Positions 51,795 through 60,556 of a DNA stretch of 64,000 bases are shown piece after piece. Origin of the DNA: Microvirga ossetica (GTDB taxonomy: Bacteria; Pseudomonadota; Alphaproteobacteria; Rhizobiales; Beijerinckiaceae); the NCBI RefSeq assembly GCF_002741015.1, contig NZ_CP016619.1, positions 248,001 to 312,000 of the forward strand, given 5' to 3'. Each line of letters begins with the position of its first letter. Within the stretch, counting starts at the first letter, position 1. Below the pieces are notes generated by a model. The model ran no database searches, was not told the origin of the DNA, and saw nothing but the letters and a program-made list of their open reading frames with translations. The translations under genes were made by a program, and so were the position numbers.

Positions 51795-54046
51795 TGACCC
51801 GCTCTGATGTGAAGAAGCCCACACGCCGCGGCGTGCTCGCCGGAACCGGCTCTCTGGTCGTCAGCTTCGCCCTTCTGTCCCAGGCTCTCGCTCAGGAAGG
51901 TGAGGTGCAGGGGACGGCGCCTCCTCCCCAGCCCAAGCCGAAGCTGCCGGGAAGCCTGTCGGGTGATCCTTTCCTCGACGCCTGGATCCGGATCGATGCC
52001 AAGGGCGAGGTCTCCGTCTTCACCGGCAAGGCGGAGCTGGGTCAGGGTGTCAAGACTGCCATCCTCCAGATTGCTGCAGAGGAGCTGGAGATCGATCCAG
52101 CCGCGATCCGCCTGATCACAGCCGATACAAGCCAGACCCCCGACGAGGGCTATACCGCCGGCAGCCAGTCGATCCAGAACAGCGGCACCGCCATTCGCCA
52201 TGCGGCAGCCCAGGTGCGCGAGATCCTGATCGGTCAGGCGGCGGCGCGGTGGCAGATCCCCGCGGATCAGCTGCGCGCTGAAAACGGCAGGGTGATCAGG
52301 GCCGACGGACAGGCGTTCGACTACGGCTCGCTTGTGTCCGCCGAGATCCTCCACGTCGAAGCGTCTTCGCAATCGCGCCTCAAGCCGACAGATCGCTTCA
52401 GGGTGATGGGCAAGCCTATGCCCCGCGTCGACATTCCGGCCAAGGTGACGGGCATGCCGATCTACGTGCAGGACCTGCGCCTGCCGGACATGGTGCATGC
52501 CCGAGTGGTCCGCCCGCCGCGGCCAGGTGCAACGCTTGCGTCTCTCGATTCAGCCGAGGTGGAGCGGATGCCCGGTGTTGTGGCCGTGGTGCGCAATGGC
52601 AGCTTCCTGGCCGTGGTGGCCGAGCGGGAGTTCCAGGCGATCCAGGCCATGCGCTTGCTCGAAGCAACCGCGCACTGGTCAGGCGGCGCAAGGCTTCCAA
52701 AGCCGGACACCTTCATCCAGTCCCTGACGAGCCTTCCCGCGCAACAGGGCGTAGTGGCCGAGCGCAGCCAAGGTGGCGCTGCTGCGGCGCAGACCTTCCA
52801 GGCGGCCTTCACGCGCCCCTATCAGATCCATGGCTCAATCGGCCCCTCGTGCGCGGTGGCGCAGTTCGAGAACGGCACCACCACCGTCTGGAGCCACACG
52901 CAAGGCGTCTATCCTGACCGCGCGGCCATCTCGGAAATGCTCGCCGTCCAGCCGGAACAGGTGCGCGTGATCCATGTGGAGGGCTCGGGCTGCTATGGCC
53001 ACAACGGGGCCGACGACGCGGCCGCTGATGCGGCGCTCATCGCCCAAGCGGTGCCGGGCCGGCCGGTCCGCCTGCAATGGATGCGTGAGCAGGAGCATGC
53101 ATGGGAGCCTTATGGGCCCGCCATGCTGACCGAGGTACGCGCGTCCCTCGACCAATCAGGCAAGATCGTCGAGTGGAACTACGATTTGTGGAGCAACACC
53201 CACAGCACGCGCCCGGGACCAGCCGGCTCGCTCATCGCGGCCCAATCCCTGCCGACGCCATTCCAGCCGCCACCGGCCAAGCTCAGCATCACTCCCTCGG
53301 GCAACGGCGACCGTAACGCGGTGCCGCTCTATGCGATCCCGAACATGCGTGTGATCTGGCATTTCCTGCCCGAGATGCCGCTGCGGGTGTCGGCCTTACG
53401 GGCGCTCGGGGCCTATGCCAATGTGTTCGCGATTGAAAGCACGATGGATGAGCTCGCCCTGATGGCGAATGCCGATCCGGTCGAGTTCCGCCTGCGCCAC
53501 ATGGAGGATCCACGCGCACGGGCGGTAATCGAAGCCACTGCCGCTGGCTTTGGCTGGTCCCGGGATCCGCTCCCAGAGGGGCGGGGACGGGGCTTCGCCT
53601 TCGCCCGCTACAAGAACCTGGCGGCTTATCTGGCCCTGGCGCTCGAACTGGAGGTGGAGCGGGAGACAGGACGCAGCCGCATCATCCGCGTGACCGCGGC
53701 CATTGACAGCGGCGAGGTCGTCAATCCTGACGGCATCCGTAACCAGACCGAGGGCGGGATCATTCAATCCGCGAGCTGGACGCTTTATGAGTCTGTCACC
53801 TTCGAGGAGACCGGCATCACCAGCATCGACTGGTCGAGCTATCCGATCATGCGCTTTGGTTCGGTGCCGGAGAAGATCGACGTGCGCATCATGGATCGGC
53901 CGGGCGAGCCTTTCCTCGGAACGGGAGAAGCGGCCCAGGGTCCCACTCCGGCGGCGATTGCCAATGCCATCCGGCATGCCACCGGAAAGCGGCTCTACGA
54001 CATCCCGTTCCGGGCCGAGAAGGTGAAGGCAGCCATCGGCGTATGA
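51794..54046 (+). CDS. Molybdopterin-binding subunit, isoquinoline 1-oxidoreductase / aldehyde dehydrogenase type
   Basis: 750 residues from ATG 51794. A Tat signal (RRGVLAGTGSLVVSFALLSQ, cleavage after LAQ) is followed by IDAKGEVSVFTGKAELGQGV, then VMGKPMPRVDIPAKVTGMPI, GSGCYGHNGADDAAADAAL, PLRVSALRALGAYANVFAIE and FLGTGEAAQGPTPAAIANAI (Glu of the active site in GTGEA). These are the xanthine dehydrogenase-family large-subunit motifs of the short, single-chain periplasmic branch (IorB-like). The substrate is probably an aldehyde or N-heterocycle, and water is the oxygen donor. The xdhC-type maturation gene is not adjacent. Confidence 0.9.
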   Translation: MTRSDVKKPTRRGVLAGTGSLVVSFALLSQALAQEGEVQGTAPPPQPKPKLPGSLSGDPFLDAWIRIDAKGEVSVFTGKAELGQGVKTAILQIAAEELEIDPAAIRLITADTSQTPDEGYTAGSQSIQNSGTAIRHAAAQVREILIGQAAARWQIPADQLRAENGRVIRADGQAFDYGSLVSAEILHVEASSQSRLKPTDRFRVMGKPMPRVDIPAKVTGMPIYVQDLRLPDMVHARVVRPPRPGATLASLDSAEVERMPGVVAVVRNGSFLAVVAEREFQAIQAMRLLEATAHWSGGARLPKPDTFIQSLTSLPAQQGVVAERSQGGAAAAQTFQAAFTRPYQIHGSIGPSCAVAQFENGTTTVWSHTQGVYPDRAAISEMLAVQPEQVRVIHVEGSGCYGHNGADDAAADAALIAQAVPGRPVRLQWMREQEHAWEPYGPAMLTEVRASLDQSGKIVEWNYDLWSNTHSTRPGPAGSLIAAQSLPTPFQPPPAKLSITPSGNGDRNAVPLYAIPNMRVIWHFLPEMPLRVSALRALGAYANVFAIESTMDELALMANADPVEFRLRHMEDPRARAVIEATAAGFGWSRDPLPEGRGRGFAFARYKNLAAYLALALELEVERETGRSRIIRVTAAIDSGEVVNPDGIRNQTEGGIIQSASWTLYESVTFEETGITSIDWSSYPIMRFGSVPEKIDVRIMDRPGEPFLGTGEAAQGPTPAAIANAIRHATGKRLYDIPFRAEKVKAAIGV

Positions 54047-54212
54047 GTGTGGGATGATGCAGCCGAAGCCGATCGCCCCTGAACTCAGTCCACAAGCTGT
54101 AGCGTTGTGTGCAGCGCCGGCTCTTGTGCGATTAAGGATGTTCACAGAATTGCGTACAGTTTCGTCACAGGTGCTGCCTACACTCGCCTGAGCCTTTCAG
54201 AGGGGTCATGGC

Positions 54213-54581
54213 ATGAAGAGGTTGGTCACAGTCACCGGTCCTGTAGCCGCCGCCCAGATGGACGGGTATCTCATCGAGGAGCGGCTCCTCGATCACATCA
54301 TGATCCAGGTTATGGACAAGGGCGACGGGAACCTCGAGATCGCTTTTGATGAGAGAGACCGACGCTTTCTTTCGCAGTTTTCTGCGACGCAACTGGCCGA
54401 ATGGCTGCAGGAAGCGATGCTCCACGTCGAAGCGGCATGTCCGCTGGAGACACGCGATGGGAAAGCCGCCTGGATCGCTGACGAGGCGCCACCAAGAGCT
54501 AGATCGTCCATCAAAGCCATGCGACCGGCACGGCAGGAGCACGATCTTCCGGCTGGCCTGGAGTTTTTGAGGCGAAGCTAA
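54213..54581 (+). CDS. Hypothetical protein
   Basis: 122 residues with GAGGGG before ATG 54213. GPVAAAQMDGYLIEERLLDH, then LEIAFDERDRRFLSQFSATQ and LAEWLQEAMLHVEAACPLE suggest an alpha/beta cytosolic protein; the C-terminal third is basic and probably disordered. I do not recognise a family. Confidence 0.5.
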   Translation: MKRLVTVTGPVAAAQMDGYLIEERLLDHIMIQVMDKGDGNLEIAFDERDRRFLSQFSATQLAEWLQEAMLHVEAACPLETRDGKAAWIADEAPPRARSSIKAMRPARQEHDLPAGLEFLRRS

Positions 54582-54698
54582 TTTGCCTTCGGCTCATTTG
54601 TGCGAACGAACCGAACGGCGACGCCGTCATTGTCATCGCGGAGGAACGCTGTTCCTCAGCATGGCCGGCTTGCGGCCGCAGCAAACGAAGGAATGACC

Positions 54699-55118
54699 AT
54701 GGCTACGAACAAGAAGGACGACACTTCCCCACCCAGCAGGAGCCGAAAGGCGCCAGTGAAGTCGACGTCGAAATCCGCCTCCCGGCCTGCCACGAAGAAG
54801 CAGACTGGCGCTTCCGAGCGTGCTCAGCCCAAAGCGTTGGCTGGCTCCCGGTCTGCAACGAAGTCCCAGGCTGTTCCCGCGAAGTCTCGGTCCTCCGCAG
54901 GATCGCGTGCGGCAGCACGCTCGTCCTCCGGCCCATCGCGATCGCGTTCCACGACGCAGGCCCGCTCGCAGGCGCAGGGCAGCCTGCTGAACCCGATGGC
55001 GTGGCTCTCGAGCCTCGAGACAACGCTCACCTCTCCGCAGGGACGCGCGGTGATGGCGGAGGCCCTTCGGGCGATTGCAAATGTGCTGGAGAAGCCGCAG
55101 GGCGGCGAGCAGGGATAG
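54699..55118 (+). CDS. Lys/Ser/Arg-rich basic protein
   Basis: 139 residues from ATG 54699 (GAAGGA upstream). The first ~95 residues are low-complexity, Ser/Lys/Arg/Ala-rich (for example [18 protein letters not shown]), like histone H1-type or nucleoid proteins. The end has a conserved-looking helix: [20 protein letters not shown], then [16 protein letters not shown]. Similar proteins are common in Methylobacteriaceae; DNA binding or stress protection is likely from composition, not proven. Confidence 0.65.
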   Translation: MATNKKDDTSPPSRSRKAPVKSTSKSASRPATKKQTGASERAQPKALAGSRSATKSQAVPAKSRSSAGSRAAARSSSGPSRSRSTTQARSQAQGSLLNPMAWLSSLETTLTSPQGRAVMAEALRAIANVLEKPQGGEQG

Positions 55119-55197
55119 GGCAGCGGAACACAGGAAGGTCGGGACGCTCTATCGGCCGCGGGAACCCTGGGCGTCGAGATCGTCGCTGCTCCGCTGG

Positions 55198-55350
55198 ATG
55201 GAGGTCGCAGCGGCTGCCATCGGAGCCGCAGGGGAGGTCGTGACGAGCGCCCTCGGCGGTTCGCCGGGCGAAGAGCGCGGCAATAGCGACCGCCGGAAGG
55301 ATGGACGACGGTCCTCCTCGCGGAAGAAATCAGCGGCGATCGGCGACTAG
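55198..55350 (+). CDS. Possible small basic protein
   Basis: From ATG 55198: [20 protein letters not shown] then [19 protein letters not shown]. It may be the continuation of the preceding basic protein after a frameshift, since proteins of that type often end in an Ala-rich helix and a Lys/Arg tail. No ribosome site is evident. Confidence 0.3.
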   Translation: MEVAAAAIGAAGEVVTSALGGSPGEERGNSDRRKDGRRSSSRKKSAAIGD

Positions 55351-55442
55351 CCGTCGGATGATCAGTTGGACGGAAAGCACAGCCTCCAAGCCTAGCTCTG
55401 TCAGGCCGCCATCGTCCGAACGCGCTCCTGCACGGCCTCGAG

Positions 55443-55682
55443 CTACCGCACGTAAGACGTGCACCGCTCGCGATGGCGCTCTTGCAGCCTGCGGATCGCG
55501 GCCTGCTTCAGCCACTCCTCCGCCGTGCTGGTCCTAATCGTCTCGACATCGCTTTCATGCTCGAAGTCAAGGTCGGCGAGGTCAGCCAGGAGCGATTGCA
55601 GAAGGGGCAGGAGTTCTGTCGCGTACATGCGGGAAATGCCTGGCGTGGATGGGGTGGACGAACGTTCGGGCATCGCGGCCAT
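55443..55682 (-). CDS. Small hypothetical acidic protein
   Basis: 79 residues from ATG 55682 with AGAGGAAG upstream. [40 protein letters not shown] and [20 protein letters not shown] give a helical, coiled-coil-prone protein. No family recognised. Confidence 0.5.
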   Translation of the reverse strand: MAAMPERSSTPSTPGISRMYATELLPLLQSLLADLADLDFEHESDVETIRTSTAEEWLKQAAIRRLQERHRERCTSYVR

Positions 55683-55830
55683 GGGCTTCCTCTGGTTCTC
55701 GTTGATCGATCGCCCGATCGGATGCAATCCTGTCTAATGGAGGTAGTGGCCAGGACCGGTGGCCGTCCGTAGGCCGGCACGTGAACGCACAATGAGGGAC
55801 AGAGACGGGTGCTGTGATAAAGGACGGCTC

Positions 55831-56028
55831 CTAGTGCCGAAGATCCGAGGGCCAGGGAGCAAACAGGCTCGGCCGCCTGCAGAGGACGAAGTGGTCCTGC
55901 TTGGCGAAATCCAGGCTCCTGTCCTTTTCCAGGCGGGAGATCTGCGCCTCGACGGCCTGGAGCTTCCGCTCGAGCCGGGCCAGGCGCCCGCGGTCGGATG
56001 ACATCATTTTTTGCTTCTTGCCCGTCAT
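55831..56028 (-). CDS. Small coiled-coil protein
   Basis: 65 residues from ATG 56028. MTGKKQKMMSSDRGRLARLE, then RKLQAVEAQISRLEKDRSL form one coiled coil; the last ~20 residues look less like a natural end. An AAGGG sequence precedes the start. Function unknown. Confidence 0.4.
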   Translation of the reverse strand: MTGKKQKMMSSDRGRLARLERKLQAVEAQISRLEKDRSLDFAKQDHFVLCRRPSLFAPWPSDLRH

Positions 56029-56271
56029 GAGGCACCCTTAGGTACGCAGCGACACTTCGTAATTCAGCCAATCGGCGGCCTGTGGGCCGCCGTCAGCAGC
56101 GAGATCATTCTCGCCCAATGCCCCACTGTGCTTGAGGCCATCCGGGTGGCGGTCCGGGTGGCTGCGCGGACCGCGAACTCCGACCGGACGGTTCAGGTAA
56201 TGGTCGACGAGCCGGGGAGGGGCCGCACGGTGATCTGGGACTCAACCCGCGACGGGTTCAACCGTGCCTGA
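56011..56271 (+). CDS. DUF2188-like hypothetical protein
   Basis: About 86 residues, start uncertain (TTG 56011 would overlap the minus-strand gene by 18 bp). RHFVIQPIGGLWAAVSSEI, then LAQCPTVLEAIRVAVRVAAR and TVQVMVDEPGRGRTVIWDS resemble the DUF2188 pattern (h.h.P..ggW.V, then A...A...a...g..v.h....G). A related gene is at 57696-57995. Confidence 0.45.
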   Translation: MLLARHEAPLGTQRHFVIQPIGGLWAAVSSEIILAQCPTVLEAIRVAVRVAARTANSDRTVQVMVDEPGRGRTVIWDSTRDGFNRA

Positions 56272-56583
56272 ATCCTTTTGATCCGGCTGATCCTGACGGC
56301 AGCTTTCGCCAGTGGGCTGCGTGCGGGCGCCGCGGACCTTCAGGACCAGGATGACTATACTCAACACTAGGCCGAGAGCGCTGAAGATCAGCACAGGCAA
56401 GCTGCCGAGGGCATAGCCATACACTGTCCAGAGCAGCAGCCCGAAGGTACGTAATGCGAACATGCGCAGAGAGATGGCCGCTACGTCACCGGTCCGGCAG
56501 CATTTCACAACCTGCGGCACGAAGCTGTAGAGGCCGATGCAGCCGGCCGCAAATCCGATCAGGGTAGCAAGCGATACCTCCAT
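56242..56583 (-). CDS. SemiSWEET transporter, second of a tandem pair
   Basis: 113 residues with three membrane helices of the PQ-loop/SemiSWEET type: LIGFAAGCIGLYSFVPQVVK (PQ motif), DVAAISLRMFALRTFGLLLW and LPVLIFSALGLVLSIVILVL. SemiSWEETs dimerise to transport small sugars. The start lies 3 bp after the stop of the other SemiSWEET gene, so the pair is one operon and the products may form a heterodimer. The C-terminal ~25 residues are an extra polar tail. Confidence 0.85.
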   Translation of the reverse strand: MEVSLATLIGFAAGCIGLYSFVPQVVKCCRTGDVAAISLRMFALRTFGLLLWTVYGYALGSLPVLIFSALGLVLSIVILVLKVRGARTQPTGESCRQDQPDQKDSGTVEPVAG

Positions 56584-56586
56584 GGC

Positions 56587-56865
56587 TCAGCGTTCCTCGG
56601 CCGCTTTCAGGCCGCGCAGCTTCAGCGCCAGGATGAAACCCGCAAGAACGACATTGACGGCATTGAACACGATGACCGGCATGCTGGTGATCATCAGCCC
56701 GTGCACGATCCAGAGCCCGTAGGCGATCAGCGACGCCACGTACATGCGCTTCGAGATCGCTTCTGTGTCTCCCTCGCGCCAAGCCTTGAGCACCTGCGGC
56801 ACGAAGCTGAGGCTGGTGCACAATCCCGCTGCCAGACCCAAGGCCGTTAGCCACCATGTCTGCAT
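56587..56865 (-). CDS. SemiSWEET transporter, first of a tandem pair
   Basis: 92 residues from ATG 56865 (GGAGAGCGGACC upstream). Three helices with the PQ motif: ALGLAAGLCTSLSFVPQVLK, then DTEAISKRMYVASLIAYGLW, then MPVIVFNAVNVVLAGFILAL. Length is usual for SemiSWEETs. Clearly paralogous to the following gene, so a local duplication. Confidence 0.85.
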   Translation of the reverse strand: MQTWWLTALGLAAGLCTSLSFVPQVLKAWREGDTEAISKRMYVASLIAYGLWIVHGLMITSMPVIVFNAVNVVLAGFILALKLRGLKAAEER

Positions 56866-57010
56866 GGTCCGCTCTCCTATCGTGTGAACGTCATGAACAC
56901 GTCGAGGGTGGCGAGGTTCCCAGAACAGGCGTTCTTGCCGCACCGCTCCCTTTTCCTACCTCCAGGCAGGGGCTGCGCCTCATAGGCATTCCAGATGTTG
57001 CAGGGACAAG

Positions 57011-57039
57011 GAGCCCCGTTCGGGCAGTGAACGGGGCTC
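57011..57039. terminator. Hairpin terminator-like structure
   Basis: Perfect 11-bp stem (GAGCCCCGTTC / GAACGGGGCTC), 7-base loop. It lies between the gene ending at 57210 (-) and the SemiSWEET operon. No T-run. Confidence 0.55.
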
Positions 57040-57209
57040 AGTCTACGGAAGCCGGTCAAGGAGACCTGCGCGAGCGCAGGTTGCCTCCGCAGGAAATCAA
57101 CCGCACATCGTCATCAACGTTCCTGGGTAGGACCGCTCAGGACGGACGGCTTCAGCCATGCCCTGTGCGGTCCGGCTGCCACAGGGGCATGATCGCGGTG
57201 GACCGCTGC

Positions 57210-57503
57210 CTACTTGCGCTTGTCGTTGTCGAACACCTTGGGGTGGCTCGTGGGCGTTCCGGAAGTGGCGGAGGGGCCGGTCGTGCCGGTGGTTGTCGCC
57301 CGTGACCGTCCGCGCATGAAGTACCAGACAAGGCCGGCAATGATAGCCAGGCCGATGATGATCCACAACCAAGGGGTGCCGCCGTCCGTTGTCGCGGGAG
57401 CGGCGGGAGAGCCGGGCGCAGCAGGTGGCGTGGCCTGGGCGAGGGCCACGTTCACCGTAGCCAGCGATACGACCGTGAAAGTGTAGAGCCTGTTGAGCAT
57501 CAT
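57210..57503 (-). CDS. Small Pro-rich protein with signal peptide and membrane helix, paralogue of 22466-22675
   Basis: 97 residues. Signal peptide (RLYTFTVVSLATVNVALA), Pro/Ala linker, one helix (PWLWIIIGLAIIAGLVWYF) and a polar tail (MRGRSRATTTGTTGPS). The helix-to-tail junction WYF-M-R-G-R matches WYFSRRGR in the other copy. AAAGGGA before the start. Function unknown. Confidence 0.6.
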   Translation of the reverse strand: MMLNRLYTFTVVSLATVNVALAQATPPAAPGSPAAPATTDGGTPWLWIIIGLAIIAGLVWYFMRGRSRATTTGTTGPSATSGTPTSHPKVFDNDKRK

Positions 57504-57695
57504 GTTTCCCTTTAGCCCACAAGGGCTGCGGATCAACGTTGGCCCCAAGCCCCTGTTCCTCTCAAGAGTACAGCGTTCGCGCCTTCGTCATCTCCTGCTC
57601 CCTGTGTGGCGGAGAGGCCTCCTGGGCGTACGTTCGCTCCCCTTTGAATACTGCAGCTGCTTCCGCAGGTTTCGAGCGCGCTTCCACCAGCGGCC

Positions 57696-57995
57696 TCAAA
57701 AAGAATTCATACCTTTGGGGCTAAGGCTGCCACGCTTAGGCGGGTGTCCAGCCGCTCCTCCGGTGACGTCTGTCTCCGGCCGGTCCTGTCCCAGAGACAC
57801 TTCTTCGTGCCAATCGCCTGCCTCGTCCTGGAACTCGATGTCTTCGGTCGCGCCCGGCAGCCTCTGTTCAGCGGCGGCCCGCTCCGCAGCCTCGCGGGCT
57901 TCGTCATGGGTGGCGTAGCGTTCCGAGAACACGTCTCCGACTTTGTAGGCCCATCCACCTTCGTGCTCGACGATCCGGTAATGTACACTGGCCAT
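57696..57995 (-). CDS. DUF2188 domain protein
   Basis: 99 residues from ATG 57995 with GGGAGA upstream. MASVHYRIVEHEGGWAYKVG, then VFSERYATHDEAREAAERAA and IEFQDEAGDWHEE match DUF2188 (yriv.h.ggW.vk....s..f.t..eA..aA...A, then i..q...G.w). The tail after residue 80 is polar. These short proteins are common near stress genes; the role is unknown. Confidence 0.75.
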   Translation of the reverse strand: MASVHYRIVEHEGGWAYKVGDVFSERYATHDEAREAAERAAAEQRLPGATEDIEFQDEAGDWHEEVSLGQDRPETDVTGGAAGHPPKRGSLSPKGMNSF

Positions 57996-58039
57996 AACTA
58001 TTCTCCCGTTGGCCTCGATGACCGCAAACAACATACCAG

Positions 58040-58155
58040 GAGAGGTGGTTCAGCATTCTCCCTTCGGCAGATTGCGGCTGGGCTGAACGCCAAGGGCATC
58101 ACGGCTGCCCGCGGTGGCTCCTGGACCCGTGAGCAGGTGCGGCGCGTGCTGGAAT
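58040..58155 (+). pseudogene. Serine recombinase, C-terminal remnant
   Basis: A short in-frame stretch reads SLRQIAAGLNAKGITAARGG then SWTREQVRRVLECA, the DNA-binding helix region found near the end of large and small serine recombinases. No catalytic domain is present. Confidence 0.5.
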
Positions 58156-58164
58156 GCGCAATGA

Positions 58165-58680
58165 TCACTGATCAACGTGAAAGGCTTCAAGTTTGGGTGG
58201 GCTGCCATCGGTCACGAAAACCCCTTCGTAGCGGCCCGCCTGCGTATGGGCCAGGCACTCAAGCGTTGAGCCCTTGATGGTTGGGTTGCCAAAGCGACAG
58301 AACCCGACGGCGGTCTCCTCCTTAGTGTCCTCTTCCCTGAGGACGCCGATCGTCGCCGCCCGGATGACTCTTTCGATGGCTTGCACAACCGCGTCTGGGT
58401 CTTGCTCGACTTGGTAGGACCCATCGCCCGAGAAGGACAAGATCGTACCTTCGGTCATAAACCAGTACGCGCTGACCCCAGTGCTGTAGTTCAGGTTCAT
58501 CAGGATGGGTTTGCAGCCGTCCACCGCAAGCCCAGCATGAATCAGTTTGGTGCACTTGCCAGAGACCGTGACCATCTGGGCGGTTTTCCGCACCTCGGGT
58601 TCCCCCGGTTTGGCTTGCGGGGCAGCATCCGCGCCGGGAGCGGCTGCGAGGAGGATCCCAAGGGCGAGGGACAGCATCAT
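58165..58680 (-). CDS. Secreted hypothetical protein, paralogue of 23354-23872
   Basis: 171 residues from ATG 58680 (GGAGG upstream). Signal peptide (LSLALGILLAAAPGADA, before APQAK), then TAQMVTVSGKCTKLIHAGLA, LNYSTGVSAYWFMTEGTILS, TAVGFCRFGNPTIKGSTLEC and GSPPKLEAFHVDQ. The four cysteines and most motifs are shared with the other copy, but the linker after the signal differs. Two copies 35 kb apart suggest duplication or parallel gain; no function assigned. Confidence 0.7.
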   Translation of the reverse strand: MMLSLALGILLAAAPGADAAPQAKPGEPEVRKTAQMVTVSGKCTKLIHAGLAVDGCKPILMNLNYSTGVSAYWFMTEGTILSFSGDGSYQVEQDPDAVVQAIERVIRAATIGVLREEDTKEETAVGFCRFGNPTIKGSTLECLAHTQAGRYEGVFVTDGSPPKLEAFHVDQ

Positions 58681-58729
58681 CGCCGGCCTCCATGACAACC
58701 CCACTCTCATTATAGGCCCGCCGGCCCCG

Positions 58730-59201
58730 TGCTGTCGATCCAACGGGACCAGCCCGCGTGCTCGGGATCCAGTTGCAGCAACGCGCCTCCACCGTATGCA
58801 TGGCATTGCAGGAGACGGTCTGGAAGGTCTGGGCCAAGAGGGCCTCGGAATAGCGGAGAACCAGCCGCTGGATCCGGGGAAGGGGGACGACGGCGGGCGC
58901 GGGCGCACATGGCCCGCTGGATCCGGTCGAGGGCAATGCGAGAGCGGGGTCGGGGACCTGCACCTTGGTAGCGCCCGAAGGCCTCGCGGGAAACAATTGC
59001 GCTGATCAGGTCGAACAGCCCCTCCCGCCCAAAAGGCGCCACCTCGACGAACTGGCCCTTCTCCAGGACATTGATTAGCCCCACGATGGCGTCAGGCGGG
59101 AAGTAGGTGTAGCGGATCGGATCGCGGGCTTCGTAGAGCACCTTGCCTTTGCGCAGGATGATGATCTCCGGATGGGGCGCAGGGCAGCGATCACGAGGCA
59201 T
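58730..59201 (-). pseudogene. Crp/Fnr family regulator, frameshifted and truncated
   Basis: First frame: EIIILRKGKVLYEARDPIRY, YFPPDAIVGLINVLEKGQFV, EVAPFGREGLFDLISAIVS (cyclic-nucleotide-binding fold). After a shift near 58965 another frame reads RLVLRYSEALLAQTFQTVSC and HTVEARCCNWIPSTR, the dimerisation helix and its follow-up. The C-terminal helix-turn-helix is missing. It once belonged to the rhizobial Crp branch with the NAMHTVEARCCRW motif. Confidence 0.75.
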
Positions 59202-59442
59202 ACAACCCGTGGGAGGCGTCGGATAACGTCTCGATGGCAGCCACGGCGATTGCGATCAGCGCAGGAAGAGCGCTGAGCTTCTTAGAGACGACTGCCTCGC
59301 TAACTGTCGAGAAGACGCTCGCAGCCATGCAGGAGGCCTCGTCGATCGCGTACCGGCCGCCGGGAGAGAATATCTCGGAGCACGTCGGGACTATCAGGAA
59401 TTTCGTGTGGGGCCATTACGATGATCTGGAATGAGATGTCGC

Positions 59443-60477
59443 ATGGCACGCCGCAAGGAACCCTGCATTCCCGACCACCTGCTCGATCAGCAGCTGGCCG
59501 GGGCTGACGCCCAATCCGCCTTTGCCAAGAATGGCCTGCTTGACGAGTTGAAGAAGGCGCTCGCCGAGCGGGCATTGAATGCCGAGATGGACCATCATCT
59601 CGATCAGGAGAGTGAAGCCGGCAACAGCCGCAACGGCTATGGCCGCAAGAGCGTGCTCACCGACACCGGCAAGATCGACCTGGAGATCCCGCGCGATCGC
59701 CTGGCGACCTTCGATCCGCAACTGATCGCCAGATACCAGCGACGCTTTCCCGGTTTCGATGACAAGCTCGTGTCGATGTACGCCCGCGGCATGAGCGTGC
59801 GCGAGATCCAGGGCCACCTGCGCGATCTCTATGGCATCGAGGTCTCGCCGGATCTGGTCAGCGCCGTCACCGACGCGGTGCTCGAGGAGATCGCCGAGTG
59901 GCAGAACCGCCCTCTGGAGGCGCTCTACGCCCTGGTGTTCTTCGATGCCATTCGGGTCAAGGTGCGCGACGAGGGCACGGTGCGCAACAAGGCGGTTTAT
60001 CTCGCTCTGGGCGTGCGGCCGGACGGGGCCAAGGAGATCCTGGGCTTATGGATCGAGCAGAGCGAGGGTGCCAAGTTCTGGCTGCGGGTGATGAACGAGT
60101 TCAGGACCCGTGGCGTTGAGGACGTGCTGATTGCCATCGTCGATGGCCTGAAGGGCTTTCCCGAGGCGATCACGGCGGTGTTCCCCGAGACCCAGGTTCA
60201 GACCTGCATCGTGCATCTGATCCGCGCGTCGCTGGCCTTCGTGTCCTACAAGGATCACAAAGCCGTGGCGGCAGCCTTGAAAGAGATCTACCGGGCCAAG
60301 GGTGCCGAAGCCTGCCAGGCGGCCCTGGAGGCGTTTGCGACCTCTGTCTGGGGCCGCAAGTACGAGGCGATCGCAGCTTCCTGGCGGCGCAACTGGACGG
60401 CAGTGATCCCGTTCTTTGCCTTTCCCGACGAGGTGGGCGTGGAGTCCCCGTGCGAACTCCAGCGAGACAGCGGATAG
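59443..60477 (+). pseudogene. IS256 family transposase, C-terminally truncated
   Basis: 344 residues from ATG 59443: ELKKALAERALNAEMDHHLD, RNGYGRKSVLTDTGKIDLEI, LVFFDAIRVKVRDEGTVRNK (first Asp), VLIAIVDGLKGFPEAITAVF (second Asp) and CIVHLIRASLAFVSYKDHK. Full-length members have ~400 residues and a catalytic Glu in a TTNAIE motif; here the similarity ends at FFAFPDEVG and then reads unrelated VESPCELQRDSG. The last catalytic residue is lost, so the element is dead. Confidence 0.85.
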
Positions 60478-60556
60478 CACCTCAGCAGATCATGCGGGTG
60501 GCGGGCTGTCGGTCGAACATCCGGCTTGAAGGCAACAATCGCCGAGGAGGGAGGCC

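Noticed and set aside
59234..59434. 66-residue plus-strand frame before the IS256 transposase
   Set aside because: No ribosome site or family pattern; probably debris between the dead Crp gene and the IS256 remnant.
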